Positions 8,561-17,352 of a stretch of DNA of 51,497 nucleotides are shown here, one piece after another. The stretch comes from an uncultured Fretibacterium sp. (GTDB lineage: Bacteria; Synergistota; Synergistia; Synergistales; Aminobacteriaceae), in NCBI RefSeq assembly GCF_938030725.1, contig NZ_CALHIQ010000057.1, positions 1-51,497 on the forward strand, read 5' to 3'. The notes under the pieces were generated by a model, which was given only the letters and a program-made list of their open reading frames with translations, was not told the origin of the DNA and searched no databases. A program made the position numbers and the translations under genes. Position 1 is the first letter of the stretch. Each line of letters opens with the position of its first letter.

Positions 8561-9291
8561 CGCTCCGCCTCCTCCGCGCTTCGGTAACCGCGCCGCGTCA
8601 CCATGCGGCCGCCCTTCACGAAGGTCGCGGAACAGCCGATGACGGCCGTGCAGAACATGTCAAGCTCCACGTCCCGGATCGCCCCAAGCGTCGTGACGCC
8701 GTGTCGCTCCCCGCTGCGGCCCGCGTTGCGGACCCAGCCCGCGGGCGTCTCGGGCGGCCTGTGCCGCAGGACCAGGTCGCAGGCGCGGCGAAAGTGCTCC
8801 GGTCGGCCCCGGCTCGCGGGGTTGTAGAGGCAGAGGACGAAGTCGGCGCAGGACGCCGCATCGATCCGCTTCTCGATCGCGTCCCACGGCGTCAGGAGGT
8901 CGCTCAGGCTGACGACGGCGAAGTCGTTCATCAAAGGCGCGCCCAGGACCGCCGCGGCCGAGACGGCCGCCGTGATGCCCGGAACGACCTCCACCTCCAC
9001 GTCCTCCCCCGCCAGCTCCAACAGGAGGCCGGCCATGCCGTAGACGCCCGGGTCCCCGCTCGAGACGATCCCGACGGCGCGCCCCGACGCGGAGAGCGCC
9101 AGCGCCTCGCGACAGCGGTCCGCCTCCTGCCTCATGGAGGACGCGCGATACTCCTTGCCCGGCAGCACCGGCTCGATCAGCTCGACGTACGCCCTGTACC
9201 CCAGGATCACGTCGCAACGCGAGAGCGCCTCAAGCGCCCTCGGCGTCATCTCGTCCCGGCCTCCCGGCCCCAGCCCTACCACCCGGATCAT
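8557..9291 (-). CDS. cbiH: Cobalt-precorrin-3 C17-methyltransferase
   Basis: CbiH methylates C17 and drives ring contraction in the anaerobic pathway. The 244-residue protein has the tetrapyrrole methylase fold: VVGLGPGGRDEMTPRALEAL at the N-terminus, IVSSGDPGVYGMAGLLLE around residues 79-96, and EVVPGITAAVSAAAVLGAPL (about 103-122). The LYNPASRGRPEHF segment is typical of the CobJ/CbiH subgroup. It has no iron-sulfur extension of the kind seen in some CbiH60 proteins. Its stop and start overlap the neighbours by four bases. Assignment over the other methylases rests on these motifs and on operon order. Confidence 0.92.
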   Translation of the reverse strand: MIRVVGLGPGGRDEMTPRALEALSRCDVILGYRAYVELIEPVLPGKEYRASSMRQEADRCREALALSASGRAVGIVSSGDPGVYGMAGLLLELAGEDVEVEVVPGITAAVSAAAVLGAPLMNDFAVVSLSDLLTPWDAIEKRIDAASCADFVLCLYNPASRGRPEHFRRACDLVLRHRPPETPAGWVRNAGRSGERHGVTTLGAIRDVELDMFCTAVIGCSATFVKGGRMVTRRGYRSAEEAER

Positions 9292-10274
9292 TCTTCAGTG
9301 CCCCCCAATTCTTTCGCACCCCTGGCCCGCGCCAGGGCAAAGGTCATGCCGGGGTACCGCGCCTTACTCCGCAAGAGCACGGCCCCGCCGCCCTCCGACG
9401 CGGCCAGCACCGCCGCCCGCTCACAGACGTTGTCCACACCCGTGACCTCGCGCACCCTCTCCGACGAGGAGAAGCGCCCCGGCACCGCGGCAAGCTGGTC
9501 CGCGCCGAACGTCAGGAACGGGACGCCGTAGGCGTCCGCCAGCGACAGCAGGGCCGCCTCGTCCCGTTTCAGGTCGATGGAGGCCAGGGCCCGAAGCGAC
9601 AGGGGCGAAACGCCCGCGCCGTCCAGGAAGTCCCGCGCCGCCTCCCGAACCTCCCCGGCATCCGCGCCCCTGACGCACCCGACGCCCAGCGTCAGCACCC
9701 GGGGCCGAAGCCACAGCGTCACGGGCCAGGGGGCGGGCTGAAGCTCATCCGTCACCGCCACGCCCACCCTCTCCCCGGCCAAGACGGCCGCGGACACCGC
9801 CTTGATGGCGCGCGGGTTCTGGATGGCGCACCGATTCTCCACGGCCCACTCGTCCACGGCGGTCACGCCGTTCACGTCCGTAGCCGTCGTCACGACGGCC
9901 GCACCGCCCGTGAGGTCCGCGACGCGGCGGGCCAGCCGGTTCGCCCCGCCGATGTGCCCCGACAGGATGGGGATCACGAAGCGCCCCGCCTCGTCCGTCA
10001 CGACCACGGCGGGGTCCTGCGTCTTAGCGCGCACCCAGGGCGCGATGGCACGCACCGCGATGCCGCACGCACAGACGAAGACCATCGCCCCCGCGCGCTG
10101 AAACCAGTCCCCCGCCCATCCCCTCACGCCGCCGTCGGGGTCGAGCCGCTCCGCGCCCGGCACGAGGCAGCGATCCGGCGCAAAGGCCCTCCCCCCCAGC
10201 CGTTCAGCCAGCCGCACGGCCAGGGTCGCCCCCGCCTCGGTGAAGGCGACCAGCACGACGGGACCGTCCCTCAT
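9288..10274 (-). CDS. cbiG: Cobalt-precorrin-5A hydrolase
   Basis: CbiG opens the delta-lactone of cobalt-precorrin-5A and releases acetaldehyde, a step peculiar to the anaerobic route. The 328-residue protein shows the N-terminal CbiG region, the central segment with IPILSGHIGGANRLAR (about residues 96-111), and the C-terminal domain beginning near LTLGVGCVRGADAGEV, where TFGADQLAAVPGRFSSSE follows. Presence of a stand-alone CbiG, CbiD and CbiK supports the cobalt-early pathway. ATG at 10274 overlaps the cbiF stop. Confidence 0.93.
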   Translation of the reverse strand: MRDGPVVLVAFTEAGATLAVRLAERLGGRAFAPDRCLVPGAERLDPDGGVRGWAGDWFQRAGAMVFVCACGIAVRAIAPWVRAKTQDPAVVVTDEAGRFVIPILSGHIGGANRLARRVADLTGGAAVVTTATDVNGVTAVDEWAVENRCAIQNPRAIKAVSAAVLAGERVGVAVTDELQPAPWPVTLWLRPRVLTLGVGCVRGADAGEVREAARDFLDGAGVSPLSLRALASIDLKRDEAALLSLADAYGVPFLTFGADQLAAVPGRFSSSERVREVTGVDNVCERAAVLAASEGGGAVLLRSKARYPGMTFALARARGAKELGGTEE

Positions 10275-11026
10275 TGGGAGGCCCTTCGACAGCCGTGGGA
10301 GAAGGAGGCGTCGTAGAGCCGCGAGAGGTCGTACTCGTCCCCCAGGAAGCCCCCCACCAGGACGAGGGCTGTCTTGCTGATGCCCGCCTCCTCCGCCATG
10401 GCCGGGATCGACGCCAGGGGACCGCGCAGCACGCGTTCGTCGGGCCAGGAGGCCTTGTACACCAGCGCGGCCGGGGTCTCCGGCGGATACCCCCCCGCGA
10501 TGAGTTCACTGGCAAGCTCCTTCAGCATGGCGCTCGACAGGAACAGCACCATGGAGGCCCCGTGGGCGGCCAGAGAGCGGATGCCCTCGCGCGCCGGGAC
10601 GGGCGTCCGGCCCTCCATGCGGCTGATGATGAGAGTCTGGCTGACGCCGGGCAACGTGTACTCCGCCGGAATGGCCGCCGCCGCCGCGCAGAAGGAGCTC
10701 ACCCCCGGCACGACGCTGAACTCGACGCCCTCCGCCCGAAGCCGGTCCATCTGCTCTCGGATGGCGCCGTAGAGCGACGGGTCCCCCGTGTGGAGGCGCA
10801 CCGTCGTCAGCCCGCGCCTCTCCCCGTCCAGGAGCTTCTCCATCACCTCGTCCAGCGTCATGAGCGCGCTGTCGTACACCTCGCAGCCCTGGGGCGCGTA
10901 GTCCAGAAGCGCCGGGTTGACGAGCGAGCCCGCGTAGACGATCATGCCCGCCCTCCTCAAGAGCTCCGCGCCGCGCAGGGTGATGAGGTCCGGCGCACCG
11001 GGCCCCGCCCCGATAAAGTAGATCAT
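10271..11026 (-). CDS. cbiF: Cobalt-precorrin-4 C11-methyltransferase
   Basis: CbiF transfers a methyl group from S-adenosylmethionine to C11. The 251-residue protein begins with IYFIGAGPGAPDLITLRG, has LHTGDPSLYGAIREQMDRL (about residues 78-96) and SVVPGVSSFCAAAAAI, and contains YTLPGVSQTLIISRMEGRTP, split here as YTLPGVSQTLII and SRMEGRTPVP, which is the CbiF/CobM hallmark. A GGAGG lies seven bases before the ATG. A 58-base gap separates it from cbiET, the second largest gap in the cbi part of the operon. Confidence 0.95.
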   Translation of the reverse strand: MIYFIGAGPGAPDLITLRGAELLRRAGMIVYAGSLVNPALLDYAPQGCEVYDSALMTLDEVMEKLLDGERRGLTTVRLHTGDPSLYGAIREQMDRLRAEGVEFSVVPGVSSFCAAAAAIPAEYTLPGVSQTLIISRMEGRTPVPAREGIRSLAAHGASMVLFLSSAMLKELASELIAGGYPPETPAALVYKASWPDERVLRGPLASIPAMAEEAGISKTALVLVGGFLGDEYDLSRLYDASFSHGCRRASQ

Positions 11027-11084
11027 CTCACAGCCTCCGTATCCGTATCATCAACAGCGCTTCCTCCGGCGGAGGGCACGGGCC

Positions 11085-12305
11085 TCAGCGCGGCCCGGAC
11101 CAGGCGCCGAGGAGCGTCACGGGGTTGCTCCCCGCCATCAGAAGGCCCTGCCCCAGGGGCCGGCTCGCGGCGACGGCGACCTGCACGGCCTCAAGCCCAT
11201 GCCAGAGCGGCCCCCTCAGGATCGTCGCGGCCTGCGCCAGCGTCTCAAGCGTCACGGCGGACACCAGCACGCGACAGCCGTCGAAGGTCGAGAGCCGGTC
11301 CAGCAGGCCCTCCAGCTCACCGCCGCTGCCCCCGACGAAGGCGTGGGTCGGGCGGGGCAGCCCGTCGAGGAGGGCGAGGGCCCGACCGGCGTGGATCGTC
11401 ACGTTGTGCAGGCGAAACCGCTCCCGGTTGCGCTCCAGGAGCTCCAGGGCCTCCGGGACGCACTCCAGGGCGTGGACCTCCCCGTCGGGGCAGGCCAGCG
11501 CCGCCGCGACGGAAACGGAGCCCGTGCCCGCGCCCACGTCCCACAGGACGGCATCCGGCGTCAGCTCCAGCCGGTCCAGGACGACGCTTCGCACCTCCGC
11601 CCTCGTCATGGGGGGCCGGCCCCGCACGAAGTCCTCGTCCTTCGGCCGGCCGAAGGGCGGCGTCCATGGCTCGGAGTTGCGCAGCAGGACGAGGGAGAGC
11701 GGGTCGAAATCCCGCCCCGTCAGCTCCGCCGGACGGCCCCGCGTCACGCGCTGGTCCGGGTAGCTCAGGCGCTCCCCCACGATGGCCTCCACGCGCTCCC
11801 CCAGGCCGCCCACGGCACCCGCCAGCGCCTCGCAAGCCCAGCGGGGCGAGCACTCGTCCCCGCAGAAGAGTGCGGTCAGACGACCCCGCTCCACGGCGTT
11901 CAGGAATCGGGAGGCCGTCAGAGGCCGCCCGTGCCCCGACAGGATGGCCGCGTCGGCCCACGTCTCCCCCGCTGCGGCACACAGGCTCTGAAGCGAGCTC
12001 ACGCCGGGGAGGACGCGCAGCGGCGCGGCAGGGAAGCGGCGCTTCAGCAGCGGCAGAAGGCTGTAGAGCCCAGGGTCCCCCGAAACCAGCACCGCCACCG
12101 TGCCACGCTCCAGCTCCTCAGCGACGCGGTCCAGCGTCTCCGAAAAGCGCCCCAGCGTCAGGACGTTCGCGTGTCCCGCGACGAGGGGCAGGTGCCTCGG
12201 TGCGGCGACGGCACAGCCCGCGCCCCGTACGGCCTCCGCCGCCGCGGGCGTCATCTGGTCCGCAGCGCCAGGCCCCACCCCAACCACGATCAGTTCATGC
12301 TGCAT
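11085..12305 (-). CDS. cbiE/cbiT: Cobalt-precorrin-7 C5-methyltransferase / C15-methyltransferase-decarboxylase
   Basis: The 406-residue protein fuses CbiE and CbiT, equivalent to CobL of aerobic producers. Residues 1 to about 205 are the tetrapyrrole methylase CbiE (LIVVGVGPGAADQMTPAAAE, VLVSGDPGLYSLLPLL, VLPGVSSLQSLCAAAGE). Residues about 225-406 are a Rossmann methyltransferase with the SAM loop VLWDVGAGTGSVSVAAAL; this CbiT part methylates C15 and decarboxylates the C12 acetate. The start at 12305 is seven bases after GGAGG; an ATG at 12310 is out of frame. The gap to cbiD is 23 bases. Confidence 0.94.
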   Translation of the reverse strand: MQHELIVVGVGPGAADQMTPAAAEAVRGAGCAVAAPRHLPLVAGHANVLTLGRFSETLDRVAEELERGTVAVLVSGDPGLYSLLPLLKRRFPAAPLRVLPGVSSLQSLCAAAGETWADAAILSGHGRPLTASRFLNAVERGRLTALFCGDECSPRWACEALAGAVGGLGERVEAIVGERLSYPDQRVTRGRPAELTGRDFDPLSLVLLRNSEPWTPPFGRPKDEDFVRGRPPMTRAEVRSVVLDRLELTPDAVLWDVGAGTGSVSVAAALACPDGEVHALECVPEALELLERNRERFRLHNVTIHAGRALALLDGLPRPTHAFVGGSGGELEGLLDRLSTFDGCRVLVSAVTLETLAQAATILRGPLWHGLEAVQVAVAASRPLGQGLLMAGSNPVTLLGAWSGPR

Positions 12306-12328
12306 TGCATCGCCTCCACCGTCGGGCG

Positions 12329-13414
12329 TCACACCGCAGGCCCCTGCAGTCCGCGGAAGGTCCCGGCGCCGGACGTCTCGCCCAGGATCGCGCCCTCGTT
12401 GTCCACGAACGCCGCCTCGATGGGGAGCTCCCCGAAGGAGCGATCCGTCGCGCGGCGGGCCGCGACGGCCGCCAGCGTCGTCCAGAGGCCCTTCAGCCCG
12501 AATTCCTCCAGGAGGTCCATGGCGTTCTCCGTCGTGCGGCACTCGTAGAGCCGCCGCACCGTTTCAGCGGGCGCGCCCGCGATCGCCGCCTGAGTGCAGA
12601 GCGCCTCGAGCCGTCCGTCCGCGTCGCGGTTGTGCGTGCGGAACGACCCCGCCGCCACCTTCAGGAGCTTGCCGGGATGCCCTCCCAGCAGGCCGCGCTC
12701 GAACCCCATGCGGTGCGCCTCGTCCAGCACGAAGCCCGGATAGTTCCCCGCCTGAACCACGCAGCGCCCCTCGAGGCCGAAGGCGCGGCGCAGGGCCTTC
12801 TCCCCCGTGCCGCCGAACGTGATGACCAGCCGCCGCACCCCCAGGGACTGCATGACACTGAGCTCCATGGTCATCGACGCCAGTAGCGCCCCCTCGTCCA
12901 TGGGGCGCACGACGCCCGTCGTCCCCAGGACGGAGAGCCCGCCCACGACGCCGAGGCGCGGGTTGAAGGTGCGCCGCGCCACCTCCTCGCCGCCGGGGAT
13001 CGAGATCGTGACGCGCACGGCGCGGTCGCCCAGAACCTCGCGCAGCGCGTCCGCGATCATCCGCCGGGGTCCGGGGTTGATGGCCGGCTCGCCCGGCGGG
13101 ACCTTCATCCCCGGAAGCGTCACCGTGCCCACACCGGGGCCGGCGACAAAGACGACCTCGCCCGGCTCCTCCGACACCTCAAGCGACGCGCACACCGTCA
13201 TCCCGTCCGTCGCGTCGGCGTCGTCCCCCGCGTCCTTCACCACGGCGCACCCGCCCGGCACCGCGTGGACATCCAGGGTAAACTCGCGCCCCGTGGGGCC
13301 CGTCACCGTCACCCGCTCCGGCAGGCCCTCCGTCAGCAGGAGGGCCGCCGCCTTCGCGGCCGCCGCGGCGCAGGTTCCGGTCGTCACTCCTTCCCGAAGC
13401 CCTGCTGCGTTCAC
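12329..13414 (-). CDS. cbiD: Cobalt-precorrin-5B C1-methyltransferase
   Basis: CbiD methylates C1 in the anaerobic route. The 361-residue protein starts with GLREGVTTGTCAAAAAKAAA, the classic CbiD N-terminus, and has VPPGEPAINPGPRRMIADAL and FGGTGEKALRRAFGLEG further on. The start is a GTG at 13414 that overlaps the cbiC stop (GTGA); the motif begins seven residues later, so any upstream start would add unrelated sequence. The C-terminus is of usual length. No problem residues seen. Confidence 0.95.
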   Translation of the reverse strand: MNAAGLREGVTTGTCAAAAAKAAALLLTEGLPERVTVTGPTGREFTLDVHAVPGGCAVVKDAGDDADATDGMTVCASLEVSEEPGEVVFVAGPGVGTVTLPGMKVPPGEPAINPGPRRMIADALREVLGDRAVRVTISIPGGEEVARRTFNPRLGVVGGLSVLGTTGVVRPMDEGALLASMTMELSVMQSLGVRRLVITFGGTGEKALRRAFGLEGRCVVQAGNYPGFVLDEAHRMGFERGLLGGHPGKLLKVAAGSFRTHNRDADGRLEALCTQAAIAGAPAETVRRLYECRTTENAMDLLEEFGLKGLWTTLAAVAARRATDRSFGELPIEAAFVDNEGAILGETSGAGTFRGLQGPAV

Positions 13415-14025
13415 CGGTCCTCCATGCCGTAGAACAGGGCGTTGAGGATGGCTGCAGCCACGGTGGAGCCGCCCTTGCGCCCCATGGCCACGATCTGCGG
13501 CACGTCCATCGCGGCCAGGACCTCCTTGGACTCCACGACATTCACGAAGCCCACCGGAACGCCCACCACCAGCGATGGGCGTGCGCGGCCCTCGCGGATG
13601 AGCTCGCACAGGCGCATGAGGGCCGTCGGTGCGTTGCCGATGGCGAACACCGCGTCGGGCGTTGCCTCGACGGCGCGCTCCATGCAGACGACGGCGCGCG
13701 TGACGCCCCGACACCGGGCCTCCTCCCCCACCTCCGGGTCCGCCATGCGGCAGACCACCTCCACGCCCCAACGGGCGGCCGAGGGCTTGCTGACCCCCGC
13801 CGCGGCCATGGCCGTGTCCGTCACCACCGAGGCGCCGCGCCGCAGCGCCTCACGCCCCAAGTTCACCGCGCCCTGCGAGAACGCGAGCGTCCTCACAAAG
13901 TCGAAGTCCGCCGTCGCGTGGACGACGCGCTTCACCACGGGCAGATCCTCCGCCGCTCCGCGCCATTCCCCCATCTCGCGCGCGATGATTTCCATGCTGG
14001 CGCGTTCGATCTCCTCAGGCCTCAT
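13411..14025 (-). CDS. cbiC: Cobalt-precorrin-8 methylmutase
   Basis: CbiC moves the C11 methyl group to C12, giving cobyrinate. The 204-residue protein has the catalytic histidine His36 in VVKRVVHATADFDF, then LAFSQGAVNLGREAL and VVTDTAMAAAGVSK, with the C-terminal VVGVPVGFVNVVESKE and GRKGGSTVAAAILNALFY. I start at ATG 14025 because AGGGGAG lies at good spacing upstream; an in-frame ATG ten codons earlier (14055) has no ribosome site. The stop overlaps the cbiD GTG. Confidence 0.95.
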   Translation of the reverse strand: MRPEEIERASMEIIAREMGEWRGAAEDLPVVKRVVHATADFDFVRTLAFSQGAVNLGREALRRGASVVTDTAMAAAGVSKPSAARWGVEVVCRMADPEVGEEARCRGVTRAVVCMERAVEATPDAVFAIGNAPTALMRLCELIREGRARPSLVVGVPVGFVNVVESKEVLAAMDVPQIVAMGRKGGSTVAAAILNALFYGMEDR

Positions 14026-14094
14026 GCCCTCGCTCCCCTTTCTCCAATCCTTCATGCCCGCAGGCCCGCCCGGTGGCGCCGCGCCGCAGGGCGA

Positions 14095-15003
14095 TCATCC
14101 AAGCGGCACCGCGGCCAGGAGCAGGCTCAACAGCACGAGCGGCAGCATCGTCCCCACGTTCCAGAACAGCATCGACCGCGCCAGGTCCGGCGGGAAGAGC
14201 CCGAAGTAGTACCCCGCGTTCTGCCGCACGGCGCGGGTGAGTATCCCCAGCCCGTTGCCCAGAAGGAGCGCAAAGACGGCCTGCGCCGGGCTCAGGTCCC
14301 CGGACGCCAGGCCGCCCCCCGCCAGCGACAGCGCGGCGGAGACGTGAGCGATGGACGCCGCCGCGACGGCCCAGCCCGAAAGCGGCAGGAACGTCCCCCC
14401 CATGAACCAACGCTGGAACGCGCCCTCCAGCCAGGGGACCAACGCGTAGGCCGCGGCGAAGAGCGCCCAGGCCAGGGGCAGCGTCCGCAGGAGCTTGGCG
14501 CGAAGGTCCCTCAACAGGCTCCCGCGCCGCGCCGCGCGCCCCTCCGCCGTCCATTCGTCCGGCTCCGTCTCGCAGCCTCCACCCCGGCGCAGTAGGGCCA
14601 GGGCCAAGGCAAAACGGGCCGCGCTCCGCAGGAGGAGCACGACCGCAAAGACGGCGCCCGCGCCCCCCGCCATGGAGGCGCAGAGCGCGAACGTCGCCGG
14701 CCAGCGCCGCAGGTAGGCGGGAAACGCCAGGGCGAGCGTGCCCCACAGCGCCGCCCTTCGGTCCAGCCGCCCCTCGTCCAGCGCGGAGGCCAGGATGGCC
14801 GCGCCCGCCCTGGAGGAGCCGAGGCTGACGGTGAGGGACAGGCCCACCAGCGGCCCGATCCCGTGCCGCCGCAACCAGGGCGTGAGGCGGGCCATCAGCC
14901 GGTCCGCCAGCCCCCAGCGCAGCACGGCTCCGCCGATGGCGAGCCCCAGCAGGATGTCCACCGTCAGCCACGCCTCGCCCTCAAGGAGAGCTGCCAGGTT
15001 CAT
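14095..15003 (-). CDS. Polytopic membrane protein in the B12 operon, nucleoside-recognition (Gate)-like
   Basis: This 302-residue protein has about eight hydrophobic segments and a hydrophilic, charged loop around residues 145-175. The pattern (LGSSRAGAAILASAL near residue 60, FMGGTFLPLSGWAVAAASIA with HVSAAL near 220-240, and GNGLGILTRAVRQNAGYYFG near 265) resembles the Gate/nucleoside-recognition membrane family, by memory rather than by search. It lies between cbiL and cbiC, and its ATG overlaps the cbiL stop (ATGA), so it is certainly part of the operon. A role in moving cobalt or a corrin intermediate is a guess from position only. No CbiMNQO or other cobalt uptake genes are seen in the window. 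Confidence 0.6.
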   Translation of the reverse strand: MNLAALLEGEAWLTVDILLGLAIGGAVLRWGLADRLMARLTPWLRRHGIGPLVGLSLTVSLGSSRAGAAILASALDEGRLDRRAALWGTLALAFPAYLRRWPATFALCASMAGGAGAVFAVVLLLRSAARFALALALLRRGGGCETEPDEWTAEGRAARRGSLLRDLRAKLLRTLPLAWALFAAAYALVPWLEGAFQRWFMGGTFLPLSGWAVAAASIAHVSAALSLAGGGLASGDLSPAQAVFALLLGNGLGILTRAVRQNAGYYFGLFPPDLARSMLFWNVGTMLPLVLLSLLLAAVPLG

Positions 15004-15707
15004 TCCCCCGCCCTAAGCCTCCAGAGCAGCAGCACCGACAGGTACTCCTTTGCCGGGGCGAGGGCCTCGGCGCCGCGCAGGATGCGCTCCTCCGGCAGCC
15101 CCGCCCGATCCACCCGGATCGCCTCGCACCACGGGCCGGATTGCGCCACCAGGCCGGCCAGCTCCTCCCCCAGGGCGCTCGGCTTGTAGAGCGCCGCGGC
15201 GTCCGCGGCCTTGAGAGCCGCCTCGATCTTGGAGGGCTCCGCCGTGCCGGGGACGACGCAGAGAACCTCCTCGCCCAGCGCCAGGAAGCGCCGTGCGCAG
15301 GACGCGGCCAGCGAGTGGGCCGAAACGCCGGGGACCAGCTGCAGCTCCAGGTCCGGCACGAGCTCCCGCCAGACGCCGTACAGGTAGGCCCCCGTGGCGT
15401 AGAGCGCGGAGTCCCCGATCACGGGCAGGGCAACGGTTCGGACGCCCTGCCACCGGGGCCGAAGCCCCTCCAGCTGGACCCGCAGCTCCGCGTCGCGCCG
15501 CGCCGCGTCGTAGACCATGGGGAAGACGATCGGCACGGGGTCAAAGGCGTCCCCCAGGCGCTCCGCCAGCGCCCCTTCCGCCACGCCGGGCTTCCCGACC
15601 CCTGAGCGGGGCACCAACGTCAGTTCCGCCTCCTGAACGGCCCGCAGCGCTCCCACCGTCATGTGGTCCACGCCTCCGGGGCCGACGCCGACGACGACGA
15701 GCTTCAT
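15000..15707 (-). CDS. cbiL: Cobalt-factor-II / precorrin-2 C20-methyltransferase
   Basis: CbiL methylates C20 of cobalt-factor II, the product of CbiK. The 235-residue tetrapyrrole methylase starts VVVGVGPGGVDHMTVGALRA and has the LVPRSGVGKPGVAE segment, IVFPMVYDAARRDAEL, LPVIGDSALYATGAYLYGV and LVPGVSAHSLAASCARRFL. The PVIGDSALYAT version of the glycine-rich loop and the MVYDAARR stretch distinguish it from CbiH and CbiF. Start and stop overlap btuF and the membrane protein. Confidence 0.93.
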   Translation of the reverse strand: MKLVVVGVGPGGVDHMTVGALRAVQEAELTLVPRSGVGKPGVAEGALAERLGDAFDPVPIVFPMVYDAARRDAELRVQLEGLRPRWQGVRTVALPVIGDSALYATGAYLYGVWRELVPDLELQLVPGVSAHSLAASCARRFLALGEEVLCVVPGTAEPSKIEAALKAADAAALYKPSALGEELAGLVAQSGPWCEAIRVDRAGLPEERILRGAEALAPAKEYLSVLLLWRLRAGE

Positions 15708-16576
15708 TGGGCCGCTTCCCCGTAGAGGACGTCCATCAGGAACCGTCCACCGCGCTCCAGACCCAGGAGGGAGGGCCGGCTCAGGAGCCTCTCCGGCATG
15801 GCCGCCAGGCGGGTGCGCTCCAGGGCCCCGGCCCAGGGCCGGGCCCGCACCGCCTCCAGCGTCGAGGCATTCATCGCGCCCTGCTGGACGAGGTAGACGT
15901 CCAGCCCATCCTCCAGGAGCTTCAGCACCCGCTCAAGCCCCCAGGGGGCCAGCGCGCTGCCCTCGCGAATGGGCTCCGCCTCCCGCGCCGCGTTCTCGCC
16001 CCCGGCCAGCTCGATGAGGTGTGCCGCCCAGGAGCCCGGCGCGCAGGTGTGCAGCTCGCGTGCCGTGGCCTCCAGGAAGACGCGCGGCGCCCTCCCTCCG
16101 GCGGTTTTCCGCCTCGCGGCGGCCTCCTCCTGGATCGCCGCCCTGGTCGCCTCGAGCCGCTCCACGCCCGATTCGGGGTCCAGGCCGAGGATGCCGGCCA
16201 ACGTCCGCAGGTAGTCCGCAAAGCCGTCCCAGGAGGGCGGGTCGATGGACTCCACCCGGACGCCCGCCCGCTGCAGCACGTCCGCGAGGCCGGGGTTCGC
16301 GCGCTGCGTCAGGCCCCGCATCAGGACGACGTCCGGCGAGAGCGCCAGGATGGCCTCAGCCCCCGTTTCCTTTGAGAAGCGCGGGAGGTTCGGGAGCAGG
16401 TCCGGGTCGTCGTTCTCCGACAGCCCCACCAGCGACTCCGCCCCACCGAGGGCCACCACGTTGTCCGAGTGCCCCGGATAGAGCGAAACGACGCGAAGGG
16501 CCAGCGCAGGCGCGGAGAGGCCTGGGGACAAAACAAGGGTTAACGTCAGGAAAAAGAACAGCAGGGACCGTGTCAT
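15704..16576 (-). CDS. btuF: BtuF-like ABC transporter substrate-binding protein
   Basis: The protein is 290 residues from the preferred start, with an N-terminal signal peptide (MTRSLLFFFLTLTLVLS, cleavage probably after ALA). The mature part begins RVVSLYPGHSDNVVALGG, typical of helical-backbone class III binding proteins for B12, heme and siderophores. It is expected in the periplasm, delivering ligand to the permease-ATPase pair encoded just upstream. I chose ATG 16576 because it shares one base with the btuD stop (TGATG); an in-frame ATG seven codons earlier is possible. The ligand is not determinable; co-transcription with cbi genes and a B12 riboswitch favour a corrinoid or cobalt chelate. 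Confidence 0.87.
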   Translation of the reverse strand: MTRSLLFFFLTLTLVLSPGLSAPALALRVVSLYPGHSDNVVALGGAESLVGLSENDDPDLLPNLPRFSKETGAEAILALSPDVVLMRGLTQRANPGLADVLQRAGVRVESIDPPSWDGFADYLRTLAGILGLDPESGVERLEATRAAIQEEAAARRKTAGGRAPRVFLEATARELHTCAPGSWAAHLIELAGGENAAREAEPIREGSALAPWGLERVLKLLEDGLDVYLVQQGAMNASTLEAVRARPWAGALERTRLAAMPERLLSRPSLLGLERGGRFLMDVLYGEAAQ

Positions 16577-17352
16577 CACTCGCAGAGAGCGCGCCACATC
16601 ACGTCCCCCCTTTCTGATCGGTAAGATAGAAACGGCGCGCCGTAGAGGGACTCCAGGACGCGCCCGTCCAGGGCCTCGACGGGCCCCTGAGAGCAGAACC
16701 GCCCTTCCTTCAGGGCCAGGTAGTCGTCGATGAAGGGAAGCGCTGCGTTGACGTCGTGCACCGCGGCGGCCACCGTCCGCCCCTCCCGCGCCAGCTCGCG
16801 CAGCAGGCCCAGGACGCGGGCCGCCTGATGGGGGTCCAGGGCCGAGGTGGGCTCGTCCAGCAGCAGCACGGGAGGGTCCTGGACCAGCACACAGGCCAAG
16901 ACCGCCCGCTGCGCTTCGCCGCCCGACAGCGACGTCACGTCGCGCGACAGGAGGGAGCGAACCCCCACGCGCTCCGCCGCCGCCTCGATGAGCGCCTCGT
17001 CCTCCGCGTTCAGCGGCCGGGCGGGAAAGCCGCGGTGGGGCAGCCGCCCCATCCCGATGACCTCCCAGACGGAGAAGGGGTAGAGCGGGCGAAAGTGCTG
17101 TGGCACGACGCCCACCAGCCGCCCGAACTGCCGCCGGGAAACGCCCCGCACCTCGCGCCCCAGGAGCGTCAACCCGCCGCCGTAGGGCAGGAGGCCAGCC
17201 ATCGTGCGCAGGAGCGTGCTCTTGCCGCTGCCGTTGGGGCCGATCAGCGCGGTGAACCGCCCCGAGGGCAGGTCCGCGGTGAGGCCCCGCAGGACCTTCC
17301 GGTCCCCGTAGCCGGCGGTCAGGTCCGCGAGGCGAAAGCAGGGGGCGCTCAT
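16576..17352 (-). CDS. btuD: BtuD/FecE-type ABC transporter ATP-binding protein
   Basis: The 258-residue ATPase has Walker A GPNGSGKSTLL (about residues 36-46), signature LSGGEAQRAVLA, Walker B PPVLLLDEPTSALDP and switch histidine in AAAVHDVNAAL. It belongs to the FepC/BtuD group that powers class II importers. The ATG at 17352 overlaps the permease stop (ATGA). It would be cytoplasmic on the membrane, paired with the frameshifted permease upstream and btuF downstream; if the permease is truly broken the ATPase has no partner in this operon, although the second system at 20.1-23.0 kb encodes its own. Confidence 0.92.
   Translation of the reverse strand: MSAPCFRLADLTAGYGDRKVLRGLTADLPSGRFTALIGPNGSGKSTLLRTMAGLLPYGGGLTLLGREVRGVSRRQFGRLVGVVPQHFRPLYPFSVWEVIGMGRLPHRGFPARPLNAEDEALIEAAAERVGVRSLLSRDVTSLSGGEAQRAVLACVLVQDPPVLLLDEPTSALDPHQAARVLGLLRELAREGRTVAAAVHDVNAALPFIDDYLALKEGRFCSQGPVEALDGRVLESLYGAPFLSYRSERGDVMWRALCE

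Noticed and set aside
14026..14055. Longer cbiC start at 14055
   Set aside because: No ribosome site before it, while ATG 14025 has AGGGGAG at good distance and fits the family N-terminus.
16577..16597. btuF start at 16597
   Set aside because: Possible, but ATG 16576 shares a base with the btuD stop as elsewhere in the operon and begins a cleaner signal peptide.
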